Shown piece by piece: positions 5,862 to 14,099 of a stretch of DNA of 64,000 nt; within the stretch, counting starts at the first letter, position 1; each line of letters begins with the position of its first letter. A program made the translations under genes and the position numbers. The stretch is from Bradyrhizobium sediminis (GTDB taxonomy: Bacteria > Pseudomonadota > Alphaproteobacteria > Rhizobiales > Xanthobacteraceae), in NCBI RefSeq assembly GCF_018736105.1, contig NZ_CP076135.1, positions 1,238,001 through 1,302,000 on the forward strand, given 5' to 3'. The notes beneath the pieces were generated by a model, which had not been told where the DNA came from, did not search any database, and worked only from the letters and a program-made list of their open reading frames with translations.

Positions 5862-8633
5862 ATGGATGATTTGTTGCGGGAGTTCCTGACGGAGACCAGC
5901 GAGAGCCTGGATACGGTCGACAACCAGTTGGTGAAGTTCGAGCAGGATCCGAACAACGCCAAGATTCTGGATAATATTTTCCGCCTGGTTCACACCATCA
6001 AGGGTACCTGCGGCTTTCTCGGCCTGCCGCGCCTCGAAGCGCTCGCCCATGCCGGCGAGACGCTGATGGGCAAATTCCGCGACGGAATGCCGGTCACCTC
6101 CGAAGCCGTCTCGCTGATCCTCTCCAGCATCGATCGCATCAAGGAAATTCTCGCCGGGCTCGAGGCCACCGAGGCCGAGCCCGAGGGCACCGACCAGGAT
6201 CTGATCGATCCCCTGGTCGAACTGAGCATGCGCGCCTTCGAGCCGGGATTGTCAGCGTCGGCTCCGCCGATCGCGCCAGCGTCGGCTCCGCCGATCGTGT
6301 CAGCGTCGGCTCCGCCGGCCGAGCCAGTGCCGGCAGCACCCGCGGTGGCGCAGGGCACGCTGGTGCCGCAGATCCTGGAACGTCCGCTGCGTCCCGGCGA
6401 AGTGTCGCTGGATGAACTGGAGCGCGCGTTCCGCGAGACCGCGATCGAGGCCGCGCCTCCCGTGGCGCCCGCGCCCAAACCCGCGCCCGCGCAGCACGCC
6501 GCGCCAGCGGGAGAGAAGAAGCCGGCGGCGAAGAAAGCCATTGCCGAGAAAAGAACTGCTGCCGATCCCGAAGCAGCCGAGAATTCCGTCGCCAACCAGT
6601 CGATCCGCGTCAACGTCGACACGCTGGAACACCTGATGACGATGGTGTCGGAACTGGTGCTGACCCGCAACCAGCTCTTGGAGATCTCCAGGCGCAACGA
6701 GGACACCGAGTTCAAGGTGCCGCTGCAGCGGCTGTCCAACGTCACCGCCGAGCTGCAGGAAGGCGTCATGAAGACGCGGATGCAGCCGATCGGCAACGCC
6801 TGGCAGAAGCTGCCGCGGATCGTGCGCGACCTTTCCGGCGAACTCAACAAGCAGATCGAACTGGAGATGCACGGCGCCGACACCGAGCTCGACCGCCAGG
6901 TGCTCGACCTGATCAAGGATCCCTTGACGCACATGGTGCGCAACTCCGCCGACCATGGCCTGGAGACCCCGGCCGAGCGCGCCGCGGCCGGCAAGCCCGA
7001 GCAGGGCACCATCCGGTTGTCCGCCTATCACGAGGGCGGCCACATCATCATCTGCATCGCCGACAACGGAAGAGGCCTCAACACCGAGCGGATCAAGGCC
7101 AAGGCGGTCGCCAACGGCCTCGTCAGCGAGGCCGAACTCGAGAAGATGACGGAAGCGCAGATCCACAAGTTCATCTTCGCGCCCGGCTTCTCGACCGCAG
7201 CCCAGGTCACCTCGGTATCCGGCCGCGGCGTCGGCATGGACGTGGTGCGCACCAATATCGACCAGATCGGCGGCACCATCGACGTCAAGTCGGTGGCCGG
7301 CGAGGGCTCAAGCGTCACCATCAAGATTCCCCTGACGCTCGCCATCGTCTCCGCGCTGATCGTGGAAGCCGCCGGCGACCGCTTTGCCATCCCGCAGCTG
7401 TCGGTGGTCGAACTGGTGCGGGCGCGGGCCAATTCCGAGCATCGCATCGAGCGCATCAAGGACACCGCGGTGTTGCGGCTGCGCAACAAGCTGTTGCCGC
7501 TGATGCATCTGAAGAAGCTCCTGAAGATCGACGACGGCTCCTCCTCCGATCCCGAGAACGGCTTCATCGTGGTGACGCAGGTCGGCAGCCAGACCTTCGG
7601 CATCGTGGTCGACGGCGTGTTCCACACCGAAGAAATCGTGGTCAAGCCGATGTCGACCAAGCTGCGCCACATCGACATGTTCTCCGGCAATACCATCCTG
7701 GGCGATGGCGCCGTGATCATGATCATCGATCCCAATGGCATCGCGAAAGCGCTCGGCGCCGCGGGTTCGGCCTCCCACGAAATCGCCGACGAGAACGCCG
7801 CGTCCCGCGCCAACGCCGCCGAGCAGCTGACCTCGCTGTTGGTGTTCCGCGCCGGCTCGACCCAGCCCAAGGCGGTGCCGCTCGGGCTCGTCACCCGGCT
7901 GGAGGAGCTCGCCACCGACAAGATCGAGCTCAGTAACGGCCGCTACATGGTGCAGTACCGCGACCAGCTGATGCCGCTGGTGCAGATGGAGGGCGTCAGC
8001 GTCCAGAGCTCCGGATCGCAGCCGATCCTGGTGTTCGCCGATGACGGCCGCTCGATGGGGCTGGTGGTCGACGAGATCATCGACATCGTCGAGGAACGGC
8101 TCAACATCGAGGTCGCCGGCTCCAGGGACGGCATTCTCGGCTCGGCCGTGATCAAGGGCCAGGCCACCGAAGTGATCGACGTCGGCCACTTCCTGCCGAT
8201 GGCGTTCGCCGACTGGTTCTCCCGCAAGGAGATGCGCCCCTCGGCATCGGCGCAGTCGGTGCTCTTGGTCGACGATAGCGCGTTCTTCCGCAACATGCTG
8301 GCGCCGGTGCTGAAGGCCGCGGGCTACAAGGTGCGGGTGGCGCCCAGCGCCCAGGAGGGCCTCTCCGCGCTGCGTTCGGGCCAGGCCTTCGACGTGGTGC
8401 TGACCGACATCGAGATGCCCGACATGAACGGCTTCGAGTTCGCGGAAGTTATCCGGGCCGACCAGCACCTGAACGCGATGCCGATCATCGCGCTGTCCTC
8501 GATGGTGTCGCCGGCGGCGATCGAGCGCGGCCGGCTGGCCGGCTTCCATGATTACGTCGCCAAGTTCGACCGCCCCGGCCTGATCGCCGCGCTGAAGGAA
8601 CAGACCGCCGAGATCTCCCGGGCCGCGGCCTAA
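5862..8633 (+). CDS. cheA: Hybrid chemotaxis histidine kinase CheA with C-terminal receiver
   Basis: A 923-aa kinase. Domains in order: HPt with phospho-His44 (FRLVHTIKGTCGF); an Ala/Pro-rich linker (about 130-240); P3 dimerisation (VDTLEHLMTMVSELVLTRNQLL); HATPase with N box VRNSADHGLE and G boxes DNGRGLN and GRGVGMDVV; a CheW-like P5 domain; a second, degenerate CheW-like domain (about 650-780); and a receiver (LLVDDSAFF, VLTDIEMPDMNGFEF). It autophosphorylates and feeds CheY/CheB and probably its own receiver. A GTG at 5841 also opens the frame, but ATG 5862 starts the HPt domain as in relatives. First gene of the che operon. The linker contains a 24-bp triplicated repeat. Confidence 0.92.
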   Translation: MDDLLREFLTETSESLDTVDNQLVKFEQDPNNAKILDNIFRLVHTIKGTCGFLGLPRLEALAHAGETLMGKFRDGMPVTSEAVSLILSSIDRIKEILAGLEATEAEPEGTDQDLIDPLVELSMRAFEPGLSASAPPIAPASAPPIVSASAPPAEPVPAAPAVAQGTLVPQILERPLRPGEVSLDELERAFRETAIEAAPPVAPAPKPAPAQHAAPAGEKKPAAKKAIAEKRTAADPEAAENSVANQSIRVNVDTLEHLMTMVSELVLTRNQLLEISRRNEDTEFKVPLQRLSNVTAELQEGVMKTRMQPIGNAWQKLPRIVRDLSGELNKQIELEMHGADTELDRQVLDLIKDPLTHMVRNSADHGLETPAERAAAGKPEQGTIRLSAYHEGGHIIICIADNGRGLNTERIKAKAVANGLVSEAELEKMTEAQIHKFIFAPGFSTAAQVTSVSGRGVGMDVVRTNIDQIGGTIDVKSVAGEGSSVTIKIPLTLAIVSALIVEAAGDRFAIPQLSVVELVRARANSEHRIERIKDTAVLRLRNKLLPLMHLKKLLKIDDGSSSDPENGFIVVTQVGSQTFGIVVDGVFHTEEIVVKPMSTKLRHIDMFSGNTILGDGAVIMIIDPNGIAKALGAAGSASHEIADENAASRANAAEQLTSLLVFRAGSTQPKAVPLGLVTRLEELATDKIELSNGRYMVQYRDQLMPLVQMEGVSVQSSGSQPILVFADDGRSMGLVVDEIIDIVEERLNIEVAGSRDGILGSAVIKGQATEVIDVGHFLPMAFADWFSRKEMRPSASAQSVLLVDDSAFFRNMLAPVLKAAGYKVRVAPSAQEGLSALRSGQAFDVVLTDIEMPDMNGFEFAEVIRADQHLNAMPIIALSSMVSPAAIERGRLAGFHDYVAKFDRPGLIAALKEQTAEISRAAA
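6255..6326 (+). repeat. Three 24-bp in-frame tandem repeats in the cheA linker
   Basis: Three copies (6255-6278, 6279-6302, 6303-6326) each begin GCGTCGGCTCCGCCG and encode ASAPPI(A/V)-type units between the HPt and P3 domains. Because the unit is eight codons, copy-number change would lengthen or shorten the linker without a frameshift. Confidence 0.85.
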
Positions 8634-8645
8634 AGGAAGAAGACC

Positions 8646-9116
8646 ATGACCGACAAGATCCAGAGCACCGAAGGCGCCGTCTCCGAATACGTCACCGCGA
8701 TGATCGGCGGCCAGCTGTTCGGCTTGCCGATCTCCCGGGTCCAGGACGTGTTCATGCCGGAACGGCTGACCCGGGTGCCGCTGTCGTCGAGCGAGATCGC
8801 CGGCGTGCTCAATCTGCGCGGCCGCATCGTCACCGTGGTGGACATGCGCGCCCGGCTCGGCCTGCCGAAGAACGACGACGGCAAGCCGCCGATGGCGGTC
8901 GGCGTCGACCTGCGCGGCGAATCCTACGGCCTCCTGATCGACCAGATCGGCGAGGTGCTCAAGCTCAACGACGACGGCCGCGAGGAAAACCCCGTCAACC
9001 TCGATCCCCGCATGGCCAAGCTCGCCGGCGGCGTGCATCGCCTCGACGGCCAGCTCATGGTCGTCCTCGACGTCGATCGCGTTCTCGAAATCGTGCCCGA
9101 CCTGCTGGCGGCATAG
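8646..9116 (+). CDS. cheW: Chemotaxis coupling protein CheW
   Basis: A 156-aa single-domain CheW that bridges receptors to CheA. Motifs are YVTAMIGGQLFGLPISRVQDVF, VPLSSSEIAGVLNLRGRIVTVVDMRARL (the typical CheW core) and GLLIDQIGEVL. The start follows cheA by 12 bases with AAGGAAGA upstream, so translation is probably coupled in one operon. Full length, no extra domain. Confidence 0.93.
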   Translation: MTDKIQSTEGAVSEYVTAMIGGQLFGLPISRVQDVFMPERLTRVPLSSSEIAGVLNLRGRIVTVVDMRARLGLPKNDDGKPPMAVGVDLRGESYGLLIDQIGEVLKLNDDGREENPVNLDPRMAKLAGGVHRLDGQLMVVLDVDRVLEIVPDLLAA

Positions 9117-9188
9117 TGACCGGCGGCGGGCAAAGCACAGAGCTGAGTGGAAACGTCCCTTTGGGATAGGGAAGAAGTAGAGGCTGAT

Positions 9189-9554
9189 ATGAGAACATGT
9201 CTTGTTGTCGATGACTCCAGCGTCATCCGAAAAGTCGCAAGGCGTATCCTGGAAGGCCTGGACTTCCAGATCATCGAAGCCGAGGACGGCGAGAAGGCGC
9301 TCGAGGCCTGCAAGCGCGGCCTGCCCGATGCGATCCTGCTCGACTGGAACATGCCGATCATGGACGGCTACGAATTCCTCGGCAATCTGCGCCGCATGCC
9401 CGGCGGCGACGCGCCCAAGGTGGTGTTCTGCACCACCGAAAACGACGTCGCGCACATTGCGCGCGCGCTTCACGCCGGCGCCAACGAATACATCATGAAG
9501 CCGTTCGACAAGGACATCGTCACCGCGAAGTTCCAGGAAGTCGGCCTGATCTGA
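9189..9554 (+). CDS. cheY: Single-domain response regulator CheY
   Basis: A 121-aa receiver with the acidic pair DD (LVVDDSSVIRK), the phosphorylation site in ILLDWNMPIMDG, the switch Thr region (VFCTTEND) and the conserved Lys in IMKPFDK. There is no output domain, as expected for a flagellar-motor or shuttle CheY. The frame opens at 9147, but ATG 9189 directly starts the receiver and has AGAGG upstream. Between cheW and cheB in the operon. Confidence 0.92.
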   Translation: MRTCLVVDDSSVIRKVARRILEGLDFQIIEAEDGEKALEACKRGLPDAILLDWNMPIMDGYEFLGNLRRMPGGDAPKVVFCTTENDVAHIARALHAGANEYIMKPFDKDIVTAKFQEVGLI

Positions 9555-9630
9555 TCTGCCTGTTTCGACCCGGCGGCTGAACGGCCCCCGATATTTTTCT
9601 AGTGCCGCTTTCAGTTGCGTCCGGTGATTA

Positions 9631-10809
9631 ATGAGTGTTGCGTTGGCAAGTTCCCCGACTTCGAATTCGACGCAGCAGGAGCCGCTACGGGTGATGGTGG
9701 TCGATGACTCCGTCGTCATCCGCGGACTGATTTCCCGCTGGGTCGGATCCGAACCGGACATGGTGGTCGCGGCATCGCTGCGCACCGGGCTCGACGCCGT
9801 CAACCAGATCGAGCGCGTCAATCCCGATGTCGCCGTGCTCGATATCGAAATGCCCGAACTCGACGGCATTTCCGCGCTGCCCTTGCTGCTGGCGAAGAAG
9901 CGCAACCTCATCATCATCATGGCTTCGACGCTGACCCGCCGCAACGCGGAGATCAGCTTCAAGGCGCTGTCGCTCGGAGCGTCCGACTACATTCCGAAGC
10001 CGGAAAGCACCCGCGAGCAAGCCGCCGCCGAAACCTTTCACCACGACCTGATCCAGAAGATCCGTTCGCTCGGCGCCAAGCTGCGCCGCAACGTTCCGGC
10101 TTCGCCAAATCTTCCCGGGCATGCGACAAATCCGCTTCCGGCGCCGGATCGGCCGCGCGGGCCGTTGTCACGGCCGCTGCAGGCTCCGGTTGCCCCGCTG
10201 GCGCGCCGCGCGTTCAGCAGCCACGCGCCGCGCGCGCTTCTGATCGGTTCCTCGACCGGCGGACCGCAGGCGTTGATGACGCTGGTCGGCGAGATCGGCG
10301 CGGTGATCGATCGTTTCCCGGTGCTGATCACCCAGCACATGCCGCCGACCTTCACGACGATCCTGGCGGAGCATCTGGCCCGTTCGAGCCATCGGCCGGC
10401 GCATGAAGCCGTCGACGGCGAGATCGTCAAGGCAGGCCGGATCTATCTCGCGCCGGGCGGCCGCCATATGCGGGTCGTGCGCCGCGGCACCGATGTCGCG
10501 ATCGCGCTCGATGACGGGCCGCCGGTCAATTTCTGCAAGCCGGCCGTCGATCCGCTGTTCAGCTCCGCGATCGATGTCTGGCAGGGCGGCATTCTGGCCG
10601 TCGTGCTCACCGGCATGGGCTCGGACGGGATGCGCGGCGGCAAGGAGATCGTCGCGGCCGGCGGCAGCGTGATCGCCCAGGACGAGGCTACCAGCGTGGT
10701 GTGGGGAATGCCGGGCGCCGCCGCCAATGCGGGGATCTGCTCCGCCATCCTGCCGCTCGGTCAGATCGCGCCGAAACTGGTCCGGTTGTTTTCGGGAGAT
10801 CGCTCGTGA
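9631..10809 (+). CDS. cheB: Protein-glutamate methylesterase/glutaminase CheB
   Basis: A 392-aa protein with an N-terminal receiver ([23 protein letters not shown]) and a C-terminal methylesterase domain with catalytic Ser in [10 protein letters not shown], His in LITQHMPP and Asp in [11 protein letters not shown] Pro/Arg-rich linker of about 50 residues joins them. It demethylates receptor glutamates and deamidates glutamines. Its stop overlaps the cheR start by 4 bases (GTGA), a sign of translational coupling. Confidence 0.94.
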   Translation: MSVALASSPTSNSTQQEPLRVMVVDDSVVIRGLISRWVGSEPDMVVAASLRTGLDAVNQIERVNPDVAVLDIEMPELDGISALPLLLAKKRNLIIIMASTLTRRNAEISFKALSLGASDYIPKPESTREQAAAETFHHDLIQKIRSLGAKLRRNVPASPNLPGHATNPLPAPDRPRGPLSRPLQAPVAPLARRAFSSHAPRALLIGSSTGGPQALMTLVGEIGAVIDRFPVLITQHMPPTFTTILAEHLARSSHRPAHEAVDGEIVKAGRIYLAPGGRHMRVVRRGTDVAIALDDGPPVNFCKPAVDPLFSSAIDVWQGGILAVVLTGMGSDGMRGGKEIVAAGGSVIAQDEATSVVWGMPGAAANAGICSAILPLGQIAPKLVRLFSGDRS

Positions 10810-11675
10810 CGCCGTTGGACTATGAGTTTCTGCGCAAGATGCTGAAGGAACGTTCCGGCCTCGACCTGTCCGCCGACAAGCAATATCTGGTTGAAAGCCG
10901 ATTGATTCCGCTGGCGCGAAGGACCGGCCTGCCCGGAATTCCCGAACTCGTGGCCAGGCTCAGGGGCGGGGCCGACCGGCTGACGTCGGACGTGGTCGAG
11001 GCGATGACCACCAACGAGACGTTCTTTTTCCGCGACAAGATTCCGTTCGATCACCTGAAGGAAGCGGTGCTGCCGGCGCTGGTGCAGGCGCGCGCCAGCC
11101 GCCGCGCCTTGCGCATCTGGTGCGCGGCTTCGTCCACCGGCCAGGAACCGTATTCGATCGCGATGTGCGTGAAGGAATTCGCCGGCTTGACGGGATGGCG
11201 GGTCGAGATCGTTGCGACCGACCTGTCGCAGGAAGTGCTCGAGAAGTCGAAGGCGGGAATCTACAGCCAGTTCGAGGTGCAGCGCGGCCTGCCGATCCAG
11301 ATGCTGGTCAAGTATTTCAAGCAGACCGGGGAGCTGTGGCAGCTCAATGCCGACATTCGCGGCATGGTGCAGCATCGACAGTTGAACCTGCTGCAGGACT
11401 TCTCCCATCTCGGAACCTTCGATGTGGTCTTCTGCCGCAACGTCCTGATCTATTTCGACCAGGACACCAAGACCGGCATTTTCGAACGTCTTGCAAGGAT
11501 GCTCGAACCCGACGGCGTGCTGGCGCTGGGGGCGGCCGAGTCGGTGGTCGGAATAACCGACGCCTTCAAGCCCTATCCGGAGCGGCGCGGGCTTTACCGC
11601 CCGAACGCGGCCCGGGCCGTGCGCGCCGGCGCCGCGCCGGCTGCGTTGAAGCTGGTTGCCGCCGCCGCGCGATAG
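10806..11675 (+). CDS. cheR: Chemoreceptor methyltransferase CheR
   Basis: A 289-aa SAM-dependent methyltransferase that methylates receptor glutamates. It has an N-terminal helical CheR domain ([37 protein letters not shown]) and a Rossmann domain ([18 protein letters not shown] as SAM motif [32 protein letters not shown]). The start is GTG 10806, overlapping the cheB stop. The frame stays open further upstream inside cheB, but that extension is a shadow. Last gene of the operon, followed by a palindromic repeat. No receptor gene or cheD is present in the cluster. Confidence 0.93.
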   Translation: MTPLDYEFLRKMLKERSGLDLSADKQYLVESRLIPLARRTGLPGIPELVARLRGGADRLTSDVVEAMTTNETFFFRDKIPFDHLKEAVLPALVQARASRRALRIWCAASSTGQEPYSIAMCVKEFAGLTGWRVEIVATDLSQEVLEKSKAGIYSQFEVQRGLPIQMLVKYFKQTGELWQLNADIRGMVQHRQLNLLQDFSHLGTFDVVFCRNVLIYFDQDTKTGIFERLARMLEPDGVLALGAAESVVGITDAFKPYPERRGLYRPNAARAVRAGAAPAALKLVAAAAR

Positions 11676-11691
11676 AGCCATTTCCACTTCA

Positions 11692-11828
11692 GATGCTCCA
11701 TCCTTCGAGACGCATCGCGGAGCCTGTCATCGGGCGCGCATTCGCGCGACCCGTTGGCGATGCTCCTCAGGATGAGGTCTCAGTCCCTCATGGTGAGGAG
11801 CGCGTCTTCGCGCGTCTCGAACCATGAG
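11692..11828. repeat. Palindromic intergenic repeat, type B
   Basis: A block of nested inverted repeats after cheR. The ends CATCCTTCGAGACGC and GCGTCTCGAACCATGAG pair with each other, and CTCAGGATGAGG/CCCTCATGGTGAGGAG lies inside. An inverted, diverged copy is at 45771-45930. The internal phrase CCTGTCATCGGGC...GACCCGTTGGC also occurs in the type-A block near 36350. Confidence 0.7.
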
Positions 11829-11881
11829 GCCCCGCGAGAAGCGTACTGGTTCGGGCAAGCTGGAAAACGCTCCAGACGGGA

Positions 11882-13039
11882 TTACAGGATCGCATGCGGC
11901 AGGAACCGCGAGGTGTTGCCGGTAATCGGATTTTCGTCCTCGCGGATCGATAATCCGCACGGCGTGTGGTCGATCAGCCAGCTGCCGAGCACCGGATACT
12001 GATCCGAAAAATTCGGCAACGGCGCCAGGGCCTGGCGGACAAATCCCTCGGCGCCGTACGGTCCCTGCTGCTCCACCAGCGTGACGCCGCTTGAGACCAG
12101 CGCCACGTTGGCGCCCTCGCGGGAATACAGCGGTTTGCGCACGAAGGAAGTGCCGAGCCGTGCGGCCTCCGGATCATCCTCGAAATAGGCCGGCAGCAAG
12201 TTCGGATGATGCGGAAACATCTCCCACAGCAGCGGCAGAATGCCCTTGTTGGAAAGGATGGCCTTCCACGGCGGCTCGATCCAGCGGGTCGGCGCCCTGG
12301 CGAGCCCGGCGCCGAACGCATCGTGAAACATCCATTCCCAGGGATAGAGCTTGAACGCCAGCTCGATTTCGCGGTTGCCGAGATCGACGAAGCGGCCGTC
12401 GTCGCGCAGCCCGATGTCCTCGATGTCGATCAGGGTGGTCGGCAGGCCCGCTTGTCGCGCGGTGTCCTCGAGATAGGCCAGCGTGCCGGCATCCTCGGTA
12501 TTTCCGGTAACGCCGGTGAGGTGCAGGTGGCGTCCCGCGGCGAGTTTCTTCCACGCCTCGATCAGGCGCTCGTGGATCGAGTTGAACTGGTCGGCGCGCT
12601 TGGGGATGATGCGCCGCTCGATCGCCTGTTCCAGCCAGCTCCATTGAAACACCGCCGCCTCGAAGATCGAGGTCGGCGTGTCGGCGTTGAATTCCAGCAG
12701 TTTCGCCGGCCCGCGCCCGTCGAAACAAAGATCGAGCCGGCCGTAGAGGCTGCCGGCGTCGTTGCGCCAGCTTTCCGAGATCAGCGGCCAGAACGCTTCC
12801 GGTATCTTCAACCGGCGCAGCATGCGTTCGTCCTCGACCGCATGGCCGACGAGTTCGAGACACATGGCGTCGATTTCGCCGGTAGGGTCTTCGATCCGGC
12901 GTTCGATTTCATCGAGCGTGAACGCATAGTAAGCGCGCTCGTCCCAATAACGCTCGCCATCGATGGTGTGGAAATCAAACCCGGTTGCCTCGGCGGTCTG
13001 GCGCCAGTCGTCACGCTCGGGGCAGGCGATACGCTGCAT
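11882..13039 (-). CDS. Glutathionylspermidine synthase-family ATP-grasp protein
   Basis: A 385-aa protein like E. coli YgiC/YjfC and the synthetase half of Gsp. Landmarks: YYAFTLDEIERRIEDPTGEIDAMCLELV, YGRLDLCFDGRGPAKLLEFNADTPTSIFEAAVFQW (the ATP-grasp LEFNADTPT motif), KAILSNKGILPLLWEMFPHHPNLLPAYF and FVRKPLYSREGANV. The family forms amide bonds with ATP. Whether the substrate is glutathione plus a polyamine is unproved, because the amidase half is missing. Last of three minus-strand genes with the Ser/Gly-rich and DUF350 proteins (gap 9 bases), a grouping also seen with YgiB/YjfM in enterics. Confidence 0.88.
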   Translation of the reverse strand: MQRIACPERDDWRQTAEATGFDFHTIDGERYWDERAYYAFTLDEIERRIEDPTGEIDAMCLELVGHAVEDERMLRRLKIPEAFWPLISESWRNDAGSLYGRLDLCFDGRGPAKLLEFNADTPTSIFEAAVFQWSWLEQAIERRIIPKRADQFNSIHERLIEAWKKLAAGRHLHLTGVTGNTEDAGTLAYLEDTARQAGLPTTLIDIEDIGLRDDGRFVDLGNREIELAFKLYPWEWMFHDAFGAGLARAPTRWIEPPWKAILSNKGILPLLWEMFPHHPNLLPAYFEDDPEAARLGTSFVRKPLYSREGANVALVSSGVTLVEQQGPYGAEGFVRQALAPLPNFSDQYPVLGSWLIDHTPCGLSIREDENPITGNTSRFLPHAIL

Positions 13040-13048
13040 GGCCGGCCG

Positions 13049-13456
13049 CTAGCCGCCGCCGGAAAAATGCGAGCTGAAGGCGTGCGCAAACCCACCGAAG
13101 CCGCCGCGCGTCACATGGCCGGATCCGGAATCGGACGGCGAAGTGCCCGATGACGCATGGCTCGAGGAATCGCTGCTGAAGAAGCCGCTGCGCGACGACG
13201 TCCCGCCTGACGAGCCGCGGCTGGATGAAGATCCGCGCGACCGGCATTCGATGCCGGTCTGCGTTCCCGACGGCGCCGCCATTCCCGGCTGGTTCGGCTC
13301 GCAGTTCTCGCTCGGCATCAGCGCATAGGCGCCACCGCCGACGGCAAGGGTGCCCATCAACAGCAGCGCCACGTGGTTGGAGCGTTTCGCGGGCGGCGCT
13401 GCGGGGACCGCAACCGGCCGGCGCCTCCCGAAATCCTTTTTTGGTTTCTCGGCCAT
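13049..13456 (-). CDS. Ser/Gly-rich membrane or envelope protein (YgiB/YjfM-like)
   Basis: A 135-aa protein with a basic N-terminus, one hydrophobic helix (residues 28-44, VALLLMGTLAVGGGAYAL), a Cys-containing stretch (MPSENCEPNQPG and TGIECRSRG) and a long Ser/Gly tail (SSSSRGSSGGTSSRSGFFSSD, ending GGFGGFAHAFSSHFSGGG). Low complexity prevents certain homology, but position and composition match the DUF1190 proteins encoded beside YgiC/YjfC. ATG 13456 is chosen. The upstream extension to 13636 overlaps the DUF350 gene and has no support. Confidence 0.75.
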   Translation of the reverse strand: MAEKPKKDFGRRRPVAVPAAPPAKRSNHVALLLMGTLAVGGGAYALMPSENCEPNQPGMAAPSGTQTGIECRSRGSSSSRGSSGGTSSRSGFFSSDSSSHASSGTSPSDSGSGHVTRGGFGGFAHAFSSHFSGGG

Positions 13457-13458
13457 GC

Positions 13459-13863
13459 TCAATAGATCATCGAAGCCGCGTTGAGCGCGCCGGCGGCGAG
13501 CGAGGCAAGCCCGAGCCAGATCGCAGGCGCGAGCTCGCCGGCTGCGATCCGCGCCGACAGGTTCGGTACCGGTATCCTGACCATGAAATAGACGACGATC
13601 TGAACGATCAGCGCGATCGCGCTCCAGATCAGGCAATCCACGACATTGGCGGAGTGCGCAATAGCGCTGACCACCGGCAGCACGAAGCCGAGCAGGCTCA
13701 AGCCCAGCGTGATTGCGGCCGACGGCACGTTGTCGCGGATCAGCTGGAACTCATCGTGTTGCGTGACGCGGGTGTAGACGAAGAGATAGGCGAGCACGGC
13801 GACCAGCGCCGTGCAGAAATAGACCAGAAACGCCGGCAATCCGGCGAGAGATTGAAGAATCAT
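13459..13863 (-). CDS. DUF350 (YjfL-type) inner-membrane protein
   Basis: A 134-aa protein with four predicted transmembrane helices: LPAFLVYFCTALVAVLAYLFVY, SAAITLGLSLLGFVLPVVSAI, VVDCLIWSAIALIVQIVVYFMV and AIWLGLASLAAGALNAASMI. This is the two-repeat layout of DUF350/YjfL. It is the first gene of the three-gene module and ends 2 bases before the next start. ATG 13863 has GAGGG upstream; ATG 13887 is the alternative. Function unknown; the conserved linkage to the ATP-grasp enzyme suggests a shared envelope process. Confidence 0.82.
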   Translation of the reverse strand: MILQSLAGLPAFLVYFCTALVAVLAYLFVYTRVTQHDEFQLIRDNVPSAAITLGLSLLGFVLPVVSAIAHSANVVDCLIWSAIALIVQIVVYFMVRIPVPNLSARIAAGELAPAIWLGLASLAAGALNAASMIY

Positions 13864-14099
13864 CCTGGGCGCCCTCAGTCCTGCCATCGCAGGGTTGCAC
13901 GATCCCTCTGTCGGCGCACGCGAGGCCTGCGTTCAATCCCCAAACAAAAACCCGCCATCTGGGCGAGGGTCGGCCGGGCAGGCGGGAGCCTTCTTCTGTG
14001 GGCATGGGAACGGGTAGCTGGGCCGCCCGGAATGCCCTTCCTTGGGCGCGTCACATGGAATAAGAGCGGCGCAACAATTTCCCTTTCCCTCAGGTAAAA

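Noticed and set aside
7308..9962. 884-codon open frame on the minus strand
   Set aside because: Antisense to cheA-cheW-cheY; His/Asp/Gly/Arg-rich composition from high-GC codon shadow, no domain.
13935..13990. Terminator-like pairing of ACCCGCC with GGCGGGA
   Set aside because: The arms are about 25 bases apart and the A tract would serve a minus-strand gene that does not exist to the right.
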